From contig JBCDBL010000092.1 of NCBI GenBank assembly GCA_039183635.1, forward strand, positions 1 through 17,415: a DNA stretch of 17,415 bases, in the 5' to 3' direction. The DNA comes from JBCDBL01 sp039183635. GTDB lineage: Bacteria; Pseudomonadota; Alphaproteobacteria; Caulobacterales; Parvularculaceae. The notes beneath the pieces were generated by a model. The model was not told the DNA's origin, ran no database searches, and saw nothing but the letters and a program-made list of their open reading frames with translations. The position numbers and the translations under genes are program-made. Shown here piece after piece: positions 1 to 6,272 of the stretch (position 1 is the first letter of the stretch; every line of letters begins with the position of its first letter).

Positions 1-78
1 CCGGTCAAGCCGCGCATTCGCCCCATGGCGCGCCACCGCCGCATCTGCAAACCCAAGCTGACCTGACATACGCTCCAT
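1..78 (-). CDS. 5' end of a truncated gene, possibly an IS5-type transposase
   Basis: An open frame starts with ATG at 78 on the minus strand and runs off the left edge, so only 26 codons are visible. A strong Shine-Dalgarno (GGGAGG, plus-strand 83-88) lies 5 bases upstream, which makes the start convincing. The visible protein includes MSGQLGFAD at residues 4-12 and ends with an Asn-Ala-Arg-Leu-Asp-Arg segment. This recalls the extreme N-termini of IS5/IS1182-type transposases, but that is from memory of the family style and no catalytic residue is in view. It lies downstream of trpF on the same strand, where many relatives carry trpB. The peptide does not resemble a TrpB N-terminus. The existence of a gene is fairly sure; the transposase identity is weak. 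Confidence 0.5.
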   Translation of the reverse strand, partial: MERMSGQLGFADAAVARHGANARLDR

Positions 79-136
79 GAAAACCTCCCGACAAAACAAA
101 AAAACAACACATCATGCTTCGCATGTTTCGCAACAA

Positions 137-260
137 TCCCCCTCGGGGAGAGGTTGGAATTGCGCCAGCAATTTCGGGTGAGGGGGAAGAGGCGTATCTG
201 AGATGCGCTGAGACATCCCTTCCCCCTCACCCTAACCCTCTCCCCGACGGGGAGAGGGGA
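137..260. repeat. Compound palindromic intergenic element downstream of trpF
   Basis: Two nested inverted repeats are visible. Positions 176-189 (GGGTGAGGGGGAAG) pair perfectly with 219-232 across a 29-base loop. Positions 236-245 and 249-258 form a 10-bp stem with a 3-base loop. The left part (141-153, CCTCGGGGAGAGG) is a near copy of the right hairpin arm, and 159-173 contains a small AATTGC/GCAATT hairpin. Elements of this GGGGAGAGG/GGGTGAGGGGG type are common as dispersed intergenic repeats in alphaproteobacteria (from general knowledge). It begins only 7 bases past the trpF stop, so on the minus strand it could act as a 3' structure or terminator, though it has no clear U-tract. Confidence 0.75.
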
Positions 261-267
261 CTTTATC

Positions 268-918
268 TCACCCGGCCTTGGCCGCTGTAACAAAAGCCGC
301 GATCCTCTCCGCATCTTTTTCGCCTGGCGCGCGTTCCACGCCGGAGGAGACATCAACGCCGGAAAAGCCTGGCAAATCTTTCACCGCTGTCACCGCCTCC
401 GCCACATTGTCCGGCGTCAGGCCGCCAGAAAGCATCCACGGGACCCGCCCGTCAACTGCGGCCAAAACGCCCCAGTCGAACACGGCGCCGAGCCCGCCCG
501 GCCGGGTCGCGTCCTGCGGCGGTTTGGCGTCGAACAAAATGCGGTCCGCGCCGCCGGCGAAATCTTGCGCCGCCGCGACGTCTTCGGGTGTGGCGACGCC
601 AAGCGCCTTCATCACCGGCAGGCCGAATTTGTCTTTCACTTGGCGCACCCGCTCCGGCGGCTCCGCGCCATGGAGCTGGAGCCAGTCCACGGGAACTGCG
701 CCTAAAATATCGGCGATCTCTTGGTCGTCTGCGTTCACGGTGAGGGCCACGCGGATAAGCCCCGCCCGGGCTCCCGCGGCGGTCCGCGCTTCAGCACGGC
801 TTACGTGGCGGGGGCTTTTGGGGAAAAAGACGAGGCCGATCATGGTCGCCCCGGCGTCCGCCGCCGCCTCCACCGTCGTCGCAGTGCGCAGCCCGCAGAT
901 TTTAATGTCGAAGGTCAT
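268..918 (-). CDS. trpF: Phosphoribosylanthranilate isomerase (TrpF)
   Basis: This gene encodes the tryptophan-pathway enzyme that converts N-(5'-phosphoribosyl)anthranilate to the 1-carboxyphenylamino-deoxyribulose phosphate (CdRP) by an Amadori rearrangement in the cytoplasm. The 216-residue single-domain beta/alpha barrel is the usual length. The N-terminal KICGLR motif carries the catalytic Cys8, and Asp130 in LFDAKP is the expected general acid. SGGLTPDNV (164-172) and GVDVSSGVE (187-195) form the phosphate-binding end of the barrel. I chose the ATG at 918 because the family begins a few residues before KICG. The frame stays open to 1059, but that extension has no family similarity and runs into a palindromic repeat. 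The next start, ATG at 930, is also possible. Neither has a strong ribosome site. trpF is preceded on the same strand by lapA, 221 bases upstream. Confidence 0.95.
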   Translation of the reverse strand: MTFDIKICGLRTATTVEAAADAGATMIGLVFFPKSPRHVSRAEARTAAGARAGLIRVALTVNADDQEIADILGAVPVDWLQLHGAEPPERVRQVKDKFGLPVMKALGVATPEDVAAAQDFAGGADRILFDAKPPQDATRPGGLGAVFDWGVLAAVDGRVPWMLSGGLTPDNVAEAVTAVKDLPGFSGVDVSSGVERAPGEKDAERIAAFVTAAKAG

Positions 919-1036
919 GGCCGGGACCATAGCGTTTTGGCGGCGTTTGGGAATGGGTTTTGCGGGGAAAGGCGCGAGAGCCTCTCCAAGCGTCACCCCA
1001 AACAAGTCGGACCGTAAGGTCCGGCGCAGATTTTTC

Positions 1037-1099
1037 GATCCAGGGGCGGTTCGGCGCAATCGCGCAAGCGGCCCCTGGATCCCGGATCAAGTCCGGGAT
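1037..1099. repeat. Double-hairpin intergenic repeat between lapA and trpF
   Basis: Positions 1037-1047 (GATCCAGGGGC) and 1071-1081 form a perfect 11-bp inverted repeat. Immediately overlapping is a second palindrome with 8-bp arms, 1079-1086 (ATCCCGGA) and 1092-1099 (TCCGGGAT), separated by TCAAG. The CCCGGATCAAGTCCGGG core is a very common dispersed palindrome in alphaproteobacterial intergenic DNA (general knowledge). It sits in the leader region of trpF on the minus strand and may affect RNA structure or processing there. Its role is unknown. Confidence 0.75.
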
Positions 1100-1139
1100 G
1101 ACGATCTGCTATGAGGCGGCAAATTGCCTTCCATGAAAT

Positions 1140-1496
1140 TTACTGCGTCCGCAAGGCCGGCAGTGTTTCGCCGGTGGCGGGACCGCCCTCCGCCCTGGCG
1201 GTGGTTTTCGCCGCCGCCACATCCCGGCGCAGTTGGCGAATTTCTTTTTTCCGCGCGGCCGCCCGTTTGCGAACGGCGTCGCCGGAGGCGTAGGCCGCGA
1301 CAGCGCCGAGGATGAAACCGACCATTAAAACGGCGAACATCACAACAATACGCGGCGCCGGACCAACCGCGAGCGCCGGTGCTCCCGGCGTGAACGGGTC
1401 AAAACTCACCACCACCGGCGTGCGATTGGCGAGCGCGAAGAGCACGACGACAATCCCGGCTGGTACTGCGATCAGCCAGGTGACAAGGGTTTTCAT
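1140..1496 (-). CDS. lapA: LapA-domain (DUF1049) inner membrane protein
   Basis: This 118-residue membrane protein has two hydrophobic segments, roughly residues 5-23 and 47-70. A basic, Ala/Arg-rich cytoplasmic helix with coiled-coil character follows (about 74-97). Between the segments lies an Asn-Arg-x-Pro-Val-Val-Val-Ser-Phe-Asp-Pro-Phe stretch typical of the LapA family. In enterobacteria LapA and LapB act in envelope and lipopolysaccharide homeostasis; whether the alphaproteobacterial homologue does the same is unproven. Its ATG lies 10 bases after the ihfB stop. The Shine-Dalgarno AGAGG overlaps that stop codon, so the two are very likely cotranscribed and translationally coupled. The ihfB-lapA-trpF order is common in alphaproteobacteria. 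The lapA symbol rests on domain similarity only. Confidence 0.85.
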   Translation of the reverse strand: MKTLVTWLIAVPAGIVVVLFALANRTPVVVSFDPFTPGAPALAVGPAPRIVVMFAVLMVGFILGAVAAYASGDAVRKRAAARKKEIRQLRRDVAAAKTTARAEGGPATGETLPALRTQ

Positions 1497-1506
1497 CGGA
1501 CAGCCT

Positions 1507-1824
1507 CTAGCCTTCGTTCAACAGGTCCGCCGCCGCCGCGGTTTCCGTGCGGTTGAGGCGGTCTCTCATCTCTTTACCTGATTTGAAGAAGGGAACGAAC
1601 TTTTCCTCCACCTCGACGCTTTCGCCGGTGCGGGGGTTGCGGCCGGTGCGGGCCTGGCGGTGTTTCACCGAAAACGCGCCAAAGCCCCTGAGCTCCACCC
1701 GGTCGCCCCGGGCCAGCGCCTCGGCGATTTCATCGAAAATGGTGGAGACGATGCGCTCCACATCGCGGTGGAACAGGTGCGGGTTTTGCTCCGCCAGTTT
1801 GTTCACCAGCTCGGACTTGATCAT
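1507..1824 (-). CDS. ihfB: Integration host factor subunit beta (IhfB)
   Basis: This is a nucleoid-associated HU/IHF-family protein of 105 residues. With IhfA it would form a heterodimer that bends DNA at specific sites. It starts with MIKSELVNKLAEQNPHL and contains the family beta-arm region RGFGAFSVKHRQARTGRNPR, including the conserved GRNPRTGE and the Pro that intercalates into DNA. The FFKSGKEMRDRLN end fits IhfB rather than HU. I chose the ATG at 1824 because the family begins exactly there; the frame is open a further 38 codons upstream without similarity. A modest purine stretch (GGGG) lies about 12 bases upstream. It is the first gene of the leftward ihfB-lapA-trpF group and diverges from ubiE across a 206-bp spacer. 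Confidence 0.95.
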   Translation of the reverse strand: MIKSELVNKLAEQNPHLFHRDVERIVSTIFDEIAEALARGDRVELRGFGAFSVKHRQARTGRNPRTGESVEVEEKFVPFFKSGKEMRDRLNRTETAAAADLLNEG

Positions 1825-2030
1825 AGGTGTCGAACCCCGAAAAACCCCGGCTTTAAGCGGCTCTTTCGAGCCCCTGGCCGGCGGCGTAAAACAAACACGC
1901 TCCTCGTACCTGCAGGAGCGACATAAAATCGCAATCAATTCAGACGTTTAACCGTGCCAAACTGCCTAAAGTCCGTCAAGACGCCGAACGCCTCGCAATG
2001 GTGATTTTTCAGGGATAAGGTGCCGCCGCT
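1825..2030. promoter_or_regulatory. Divergent spacer between ihfB and ubiE
   Basis: This 206-bp spacer must hold the promoters for the leftward ihfB-lapA-trpF group and the rightward ubiE. An AT-richer stretch lies around 1915-1960, and ATAAGGTG (2016-2023) is a plausible ubiE ribosome site. I could not assign convincing -35/-10 boxes or an operator. Many alphaproteobacteria have mutM, not ihfB, divergent from ubiE (general knowledge), so this junction may reflect a rearrangement. Confidence 0.5.
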
Positions 2031-2813
2031 ATGGATGATGAAATGATGAAAGACGACACCGCCTCCTTCGGCTATCGCGACGTGCCGCGAGGGGAAAAGT
2101 CCGGCCTTGTGCGCGGCGTGTTTGATTCTGTCGCCGGGCGGTACGATCTGATGAACGATCTGATGTCCGCCGGCGTGCATCGGGCCTGGAAGGGGGCGAT
2201 GATCGACTGGCTGGCGCCGCGGCCGGGCCAGCGCCTTCTGGATGTGGCGGGCGGCACGGGCGACATTGCGTTCCGGTTCCTCGACAAGGCCGCGCGGCGC
2301 GCCCCGCCGGAAGGGCCTCAAGCCCGGGCGGTTCTGTGCGACATCAACCATGAGATGCTGAAGGAGGGCGCCAAGCGCGCCGGCCAGCGGGCCGACCGGG
2401 ATCGGATCTCCATCGTTTGCGGCGATGCGGAGCGCCTGCCCCTGCCGTCGGCCCATTTCGATGTCTACACCATCGCTTTCGGCATACGGAACGTCACCGA
2501 CATGGATGCGGCGCTCGCCGAGGCGCGGCGGGTGCTGAAGCCCGGCGGACGGTTCATGTGCCTGGAGTTTTCCCATATGGCCACCGAAGGCCAACAGGCG
2601 GCCTATGACGCCTATTCGTTCAACGTGATCCCACGCCTGGGTGAGCTGGTCGCCGGCGACCGGGAGGCGTATCAGTATCTCGTCGAAAGCATCCGGAAGT
2701 TCCCGGCACAGAAAGAATTTGCAAGCCGCATTGAGGCGGCGGGGTTCTCAAAGGCGACATGGCGGAATTTCACCGGCGGCGTGGCGGCGTGCCATTCGGC
2801 GTGGCGGATATAA
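2031..2813 (+). CDS. ubiE: Demethylmenaquinone/ubiquinone C-methyltransferase (UbiE)
   Basis: This gene encodes the S-adenosylmethionine-dependent C-methyltransferase that methylates 2-polyprenyl-6-methoxy-benzoquinol during ubiquinone synthesis. Its 260 residues match the family. Visible features are the UbiE signature YDLMNDLMSAGVHRAWK (38-54), SAM-binding motif I LLDVAGGTGDIAF (69-81), an acidic CDINHEML ribose-binding strand, the FGIRNVTDMDAAL segment, and the post-motif VLKPGGRFMCLEFS. The start at 2031 is preceded by AAGGTG at reasonable spacing; ATGs at codons 5 and 6 are possible alternatives. In many alphaproteobacteria ubiB follows directly, but here a 1.1-kb minus-strand lipoprotein gene lies between the two. 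Confidence 0.96.
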   Translation: MDDEMMKDDTASFGYRDVPRGEKSGLVRGVFDSVAGRYDLMNDLMSAGVHRAWKGAMIDWLAPRPGQRLLDVAGGTGDIAFRFLDKAARRAPPEGPQARAVLCDINHEMLKEGAKRAGQRADRDRISIVCGDAERLPLPSAHFDVYTIAFGIRNVTDMDAALAEARRVLKPGGRFMCLEFSHMATEGQQAAYDAYSFNVIPRLGELVAGDREAYQYLVESIRKFPAQKEFASRIEAAGFSKATWRNFTGGVAACHSAWRI

Positions 2814-2823
2814 GGCGGCGGTT

Positions 2824-2840
2824 TGATCTTTGTAAGATCA
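2824..2840 (+). terminator. Small hairpin just after ubiE
   Basis: A perfect 7-bp inverted repeat (TGATCTT, TGT loop, AAGATCA) starts 11 bases beyond the ubiE stop and is followed by GTACATTTTC. The stem is AT-rich and the U-run short and distant, so it would be a weak intrinsic terminator at best. Its position, with the next gene on the opposite strand, is why it is listed. Confidence 0.35.
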
Positions 2841-2923
2841 GTACATTTTCGCACTTCAGGGAATTCTTAACCGCACAGCGGCCTTCACTTCGCTCCGCCA
2901 GGTTTCGACGCAACGCCATAGCG

Positions 2924-4006
2924 TCACTGCGCATCATAATGCGGGTCGTGGGCCATGATGATTTTTTCCGCGATCGCTTTTAGATCCGTCGTATAATTTG
3001 TTTCATAGGCGTATTCCGCCGGGCGGACGCCATAGATCGCGTAAAGCCAAACGAATTGGGCGAGCTCTTCCAGGATATGATCCGCATGCCCAAAATCGTC
3101 TCTGAAAATACCGGTTCCATTGCTGCCGACGAGGGATTGTACGTCCGGCAGTTGTCCGTTTTCAAAGCGCACATACAACTCGCCTGCGGCTTGCCCATAA
3201 GGAACGCTGTAAAACTCAACGCCGGGGTAAAGCTCCCTCAGGGCGTCGATCAGAGCAAATGAAATTTGGGGAAGTCCCTCATTTTTCCATTCATTCAGAT
3301 ATTGCACAGCATCCTGATCTCCAGGGTTTGTGCCCCAGGGCAGGCCGATGAAAAAGCGTGTTTGACTATTCTGGGCCAGGGCGTAATCGACCCACAGCTG
3401 ATACCCTGTAATGTCCGGGTAGTTCGGATGATAGGTCATGCCGAACAGTTCAATGTCTCCGGCGTCAAGGATCGCCTGTATTTCTGCGCGTTTAGAGGCG
3501 TTGTTCCATAACGCCTCAGGCGCCCCGGTAGCGCCGCCGGAAAAAACCGTAGACTGTTGATGCGAAGTGAAGCCCGCATAGGATGCATGCTGCGCCATGC
3601 CGTTTGCAATCGGAATAAAAAAGCTGTGCCCGATAAACAGGGATTTATATCCTGTTGTAGAGGCCCTGAATTTTGCAATCAGCGGCGCCGCCGTTTCCCC
3701 CCAGAATTGCCGGACGGTGTCGGCGTCAATGTTAAAGCTGCACTCATTGATGAGAATTTGGTTGCAGCCATTGTACCAGCGGTCGAACGTCCACCCTGAC
3801 CGCGCCGTTGCGGTATAGGTTTCATTGTAGTCCTCAACGACCAAATTAACCGCGCACGTGTCGGCCCCGGCCTGGAAATCTTCTAAAGAACAATCCCTCT
3901 CGCCGGAGGCTGACGTGATGTCGCCGTCACCGATGATTTCCAGCGGATGGCTGCAGGCCCCGAGCAGCGTGAGAGCTGCAATTATCAATATGCGTCTCAA
4001 CGTCAT
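2924..4006 (-). CDS. Lipoprotein with InlB-like repeat and SGNH-hydrolase-like domain
   Basis: This 360-residue envelope lipoprotein has signal peptide residues 1-17 and lipobox LLGAC, with Cys18 as the lipidated residue. Residues about 26-113 look like a divergent InlB B-repeat: YTATARSGWTFDRWYNGC is typical. Cys39, Cys51, Cys81 and Cys89 could form two disulphides. From about residue 120 the protein resembles an SGNH/GDSL-type hydrolase: block-I-like SLFIGHSFF gives a nucleophile candidate Ser128, FSGG at 155-158 may be block II, and DDFGHADH gives a D-x-x-H pair (Asp304, His307) near the end. Substrate is unknown; an esterase acting on surface or secreted carbohydrate is an inference. A strong ribosome site (GAGGGG) precedes the ATG. 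By eye the gene is clearly less GC-rich than its neighbours and splits ubiE from ubiB, so it may be acquired. Confidence 0.8.
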   Translation of the reverse strand: MTLRRILIIAALTLLGACSHPLEIIGDGDITSASGERDCSLEDFQAGADTCAVNLVVEDYNETYTATARSGWTFDRWYNGCNQILINECSFNIDADTVRQFWGETAAPLIAKFRASTTGYKSLFIGHSFFIPIANGMAQHASYAGFTSHQQSTVFSGGATGAPEALWNNASKRAEIQAILDAGDIELFGMTYHPNYPDITGYQLWVDYALAQNSQTRFFIGLPWGTNPGDQDAVQYLNEWKNEGLPQISFALIDALRELYPGVEFYSVPYGQAAGELYVRFENGQLPDVQSLVGSNGTGIFRDDFGHADHILEELAQFVWLYAIYGVRPAEYAYETNYTTDLKAIAEKIIMAHDPHYDAQ

Positions 4007-4238
4007 ACCGGTCCCCTCGTTGTATGCGTGGCCATACTTTTTACGTGCGGTTATAGAATGGGCGACGCGTTAGACGCCGTATCCTCTTTCACTCTACGAG
4101 ATTTTAATGGATTTATGTAAAAAAACATTTCGCTGTCCGTCGTCCTGCCCCCCGATTTCAATGGTCCTAACCAGCCAAACCGGTCAAACCGGCCTCGGTC
4201 GCCGCGCCCCGCGGCAAAACACCCTTTGACGAGGCGGC
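4007..4238. promoter_or_regulatory. Divergent spacer upstream of ubiB and the SGNH-like lipoprotein gene
   Basis: This 232-bp spacer separates the leftward lipoprotein gene from the rightward ubiB. It contains an AT-rich core (about 4095-4130, with a run of seven A near 4119) that is the likeliest promoter zone. It also holds a short repeat of AACCGG around 4178-4193 and a GGCG/CGCC hairpin candidate near 4061-4079. No recognised operator, small ORF or RNA gene was seen. Confidence 0.45.
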
Positions 4239-5837
4239 TTGGCTAAGGCTTTATGCCGCCTCATGTTTTCCGCAATCGGGCATATCCTCCGCCTTGGCCG
4301 CGCCGGCTGGACCCTTGCGCGCCATGACGCGCTTGTCCCCCGGGAATACGCGCACCTCGCCCCCGTCGCCGCGGCGGGCCTTGCGGCAGTGTTGCGGCTC
4401 GGCGGCAAGACCAGAGACGGCGGGCGCGCCCTGCGGCCGGGGGAGCGGCTGGCGGCCGCCCTGTCGACGCTTGGGCCGGCTTACATCAAGCTCGGACAGT
4501 TCCTCGCCACGCGGCCGGACATGGTGGGCTTCCAACTCGCCCAGGACCTCGCTGCGCTCCAGGACCGGCTGCCGCCCTTCGCCCAGGATGTGGCGGACCA
4601 GGCTGTGGCGGCGGAGACGGGGGCGCCCGTCTCTGACACGTTCTTGGAATTCGGCCCGGCGGTCGCCGCCGCCTCCATCGCCCAGGTCCACAAAGCGGCC
4701 TTGAAAGACGGCCGGGCCGTGGCGGTGAAGGTGCTGCGCCCCGGCGTCGAGGCGGCCTGCGCCCGGGACGTTCAGGCGTTTTTCTTCGCCGCACGGCTCG
4801 CCGAACGGGCCTCGAAAGAGGCCCGGCGGCTTGAGGCCGTCGCGTTCGTCGAAACCCTCGCCGACAGCATACGGACGGAGCTTGACCTGCGCATGGAGGC
4901 GGCCGCCGCCTCCGAGCTCGCCGAGGGCTTGCAAGATGACAAGGATGTTCGCACGCCCGCCCCGGTGTGGGAGGTCTCGGGTCGTCGCGTGTTTGTGATG
5001 GACTGGATCGAGGGGACCTCCATCGGCGATATAGACGCCCTCGACCGCCAGGGCGTCGATCGCGCCGTCCTCGCCGACACGGTGATGCGCGTCTTTTTGC
5101 GCCAGGCCATGGGCTCCGGCTTTTTCCACGCCGACATGCACCAGGGCAATCTGTTCGTGGACGGACAGGGGCGGCTCGCGCTTGTGGATTTCGGCATTAT
5201 GGGCCGGCTCGACGAAGACGCCCAGCGTTATCTGGCGGAGATCCTGTGGGGCTTTTTGCGCCGTGATTACGCCCGGGTCGCCCGGGTGCATTTCGAGGCG
5301 GGTTACGTGCCCGCGCGCCATTCGGTCGACAAATTCGCCCAGGCCCTGCGCGCCGTGGGGGAACCGATTTTCGGCCAGGGGGCCGCCGACATCTCCATGT
5401 CGCGCCTGATGCTGCAGCTGTTTGAGGTGACGGCCCTGTTCGACATGCATCTGCGGCCCGAGCTTGTCCTGTTGCAGAAGACCATGGTGACGGTGGAGGG
5501 CGTGGCCCGCACCCTCGATCCCGCGCACAATATGTGGGAGGCCTCCGCGCCTGTGGTGGAGGCCTGGATGCAAAAGCGCGTGGGGCCGGAAGCGCATCTT
5601 AAAATCGCCCGGGACAGCGCTTTGGAAGCGGGCCGGTTGCTCCAGCACTTGCCTGAAACCTTGCGGGCGGCGGACCGGTTGTCCCGTTTTGTGGGCGAGG
5701 ACGGGGTGAAGCTTGACCCGGCGTCGCTGGAGGCTCTTTCCTCAAAACCTCAGCCGGTCGGTTGGGGCAAGATCATTGCGGGTATGTTGGCGGGCGGTGC
5801 GTTAGCCGCCATGTTGATGAAAGTGTTATCGGATTAA
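4239..5837 (+). CDS. ubiB: UbiB-family (ABC1/ADCK) atypical kinase for ubiquinone synthesis
   Basis: This is a membrane-anchored atypical kinase/ATPase of the UbiB family, needed for ubiquinone biosynthesis. In a 532-residue frame I see the KxGQ motif KLGQ (84-87), the Ala-rich nucleotide loop AAASIAQVH (143-151), catalytic Lys164 in VAVKVLRP, the HADMHQGN catalytic loop (297-304) and metal-binding DFG (317-319). A hydrophobic C-terminal segment (about residues 508-528) would be the membrane anchor. Two starts compete: TTG at 4239 with a well-spaced GAGG upstream, and ATG at 4263 (MFSAIGHILRLGRAGW), which fits the family's N-terminus better but lacks a good ribosome site. The final TAA overlaps the stop of the opposing membrane-protein gene. 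In many relatives coaBC follows directly. Confidence 0.95.
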   Translation: MAKALCRLMFSAIGHILRLGRAGWTLARHDALVPREYAHLAPVAAAGLAAVLRLGGKTRDGGRALRPGERLAAALSTLGPAYIKLGQFLATRPDMVGFQLAQDLAALQDRLPPFAQDVADQAVAAETGAPVSDTFLEFGPAVAAASIAQVHKAALKDGRAVAVKVLRPGVEAACARDVQAFFFAARLAERASKEARRLEAVAFVETLADSIRTELDLRMEAAAASELAEGLQDDKDVRTPAPVWEVSGRRVFVMDWIEGTSIGDIDALDRQGVDRAVLADTVMRVFLRQAMGSGFFHADMHQGNLFVDGQGRLALVDFGIMGRLDEDAQRYLAEILWGFLRRDYARVARVHFEAGYVPARHSVDKFAQALRAVGEPIFGQGAADISMSRLMLQLFEVTALFDMHLRPELVLLQKTMVTVEGVARTLDPAHNMWEASAPVVEAWMQKRVGPEAHLKIARDSALEAGRLLQHLPETLRAADRLSRFVGEDGVKLDPASLEALSSKPQPVGWGKIIAGMLAGGALAAMLMKVLSD

Positions 5838-6223
5838 GCTTTGCCGTCTCGCCCCATTTTCGCAGCCCCAAGGGCGCTGAACACGCCCAGGGGAATGAAC
5901 AGCATCCATTGCGGCAACACCATCCAATCAAGATCATGGGAGAGGGTTTGCCCGATGGCGAGCGCTGCGAAGGTGAACGCCAAAAAAGCGACAAGGCCCG
6001 CCGAATCGGGCTTTTGGCGCATAAACAGCGCATCGCCCAAAAGCAGCGTCATTGCGACGAGTATGACGGTGGCCATATGCCAGGCGTAGAACGCCGTCAT
6101 GCGCGTCGTTTCGCTGAGGTCGCTGTCGAGGATGGGTTGCGCCGTATCGGCGCCGCCCACGGAGACGTGAATGACAACAGTTGCAAAAGACAGTAAGAGC
6201 GCGATGATTAAAGAGAAATTCAT
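5834..6223 (-). CDS. Uncharacterised four-helix membrane protein
   Basis: I do not recognise this 129-residue protein. It has four hydrophobic segments, at about 4-22, 45-65, 76-93 and 102-120, so it is probably a small inner-membrane protein. Histidines sit in the first and second helices (His19 in VVIHVSV, His49 in YAWHMAT), and His96 and a Trp lie in the last loop. Polar residues of this kind can bind a cofactor or a proton, but there is no recognised motif. The protein carries a basic tail. It is convergent with ubiB and their stop codons overlap by 3 bases (ubiB TAA at 5835-5837, this gene's stop at 5834-5836). Its start is 49 bases from coaBC, which diverges from it. A well-formed hydrophobic pattern and tight packing support a real gene. 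Confidence 0.75.
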   Translation of the reverse strand: MNFSLIIALLLSFATVVIHVSVGGADTAQPILDSDLSETTRMTAFYAWHMATVILVAMTLLLGDALFMRQKPDSAGLVAFLAFTFAALAIGQTLSHDLDWMVLPQWMLFIPLGVFSALGAAKMGRDGKA

Positions 6224-6272
6224 GGCTGACGGCCCCCGATACCCGTTTAAAGCATGACGTTAAGATAAACCC

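Noticed and set aside
278..1114. Plus-strand frame of 278 codons opposite trpF
   Set aside because: It lies antisense to a certain trpF gene, has low-complexity Ser/Ala/Pro composition typical of antisense frames in GC-rich DNA, and shows no motif.
1825..1938. N-terminal extension of ihfB by 38 codons
   Set aside because: The family begins at MIKSEL, and the extension has no similarity and lies in the divergent promoter spacer.
4251..5648. Minus-strand frame of 465 codons within ubiB
   Set aside because: It is fully antisense to ubiB, which has all family motifs. The His/Gly/Arg-rich product looks like a shadow frame.
6247..6263. Second CtrA-like site upstream of coaBC (TTAA...TTAA)
   Set aside because: The spacing is 9 bases rather than 7, and there is no adjacent GANTC site, so it does not meet the consensus.
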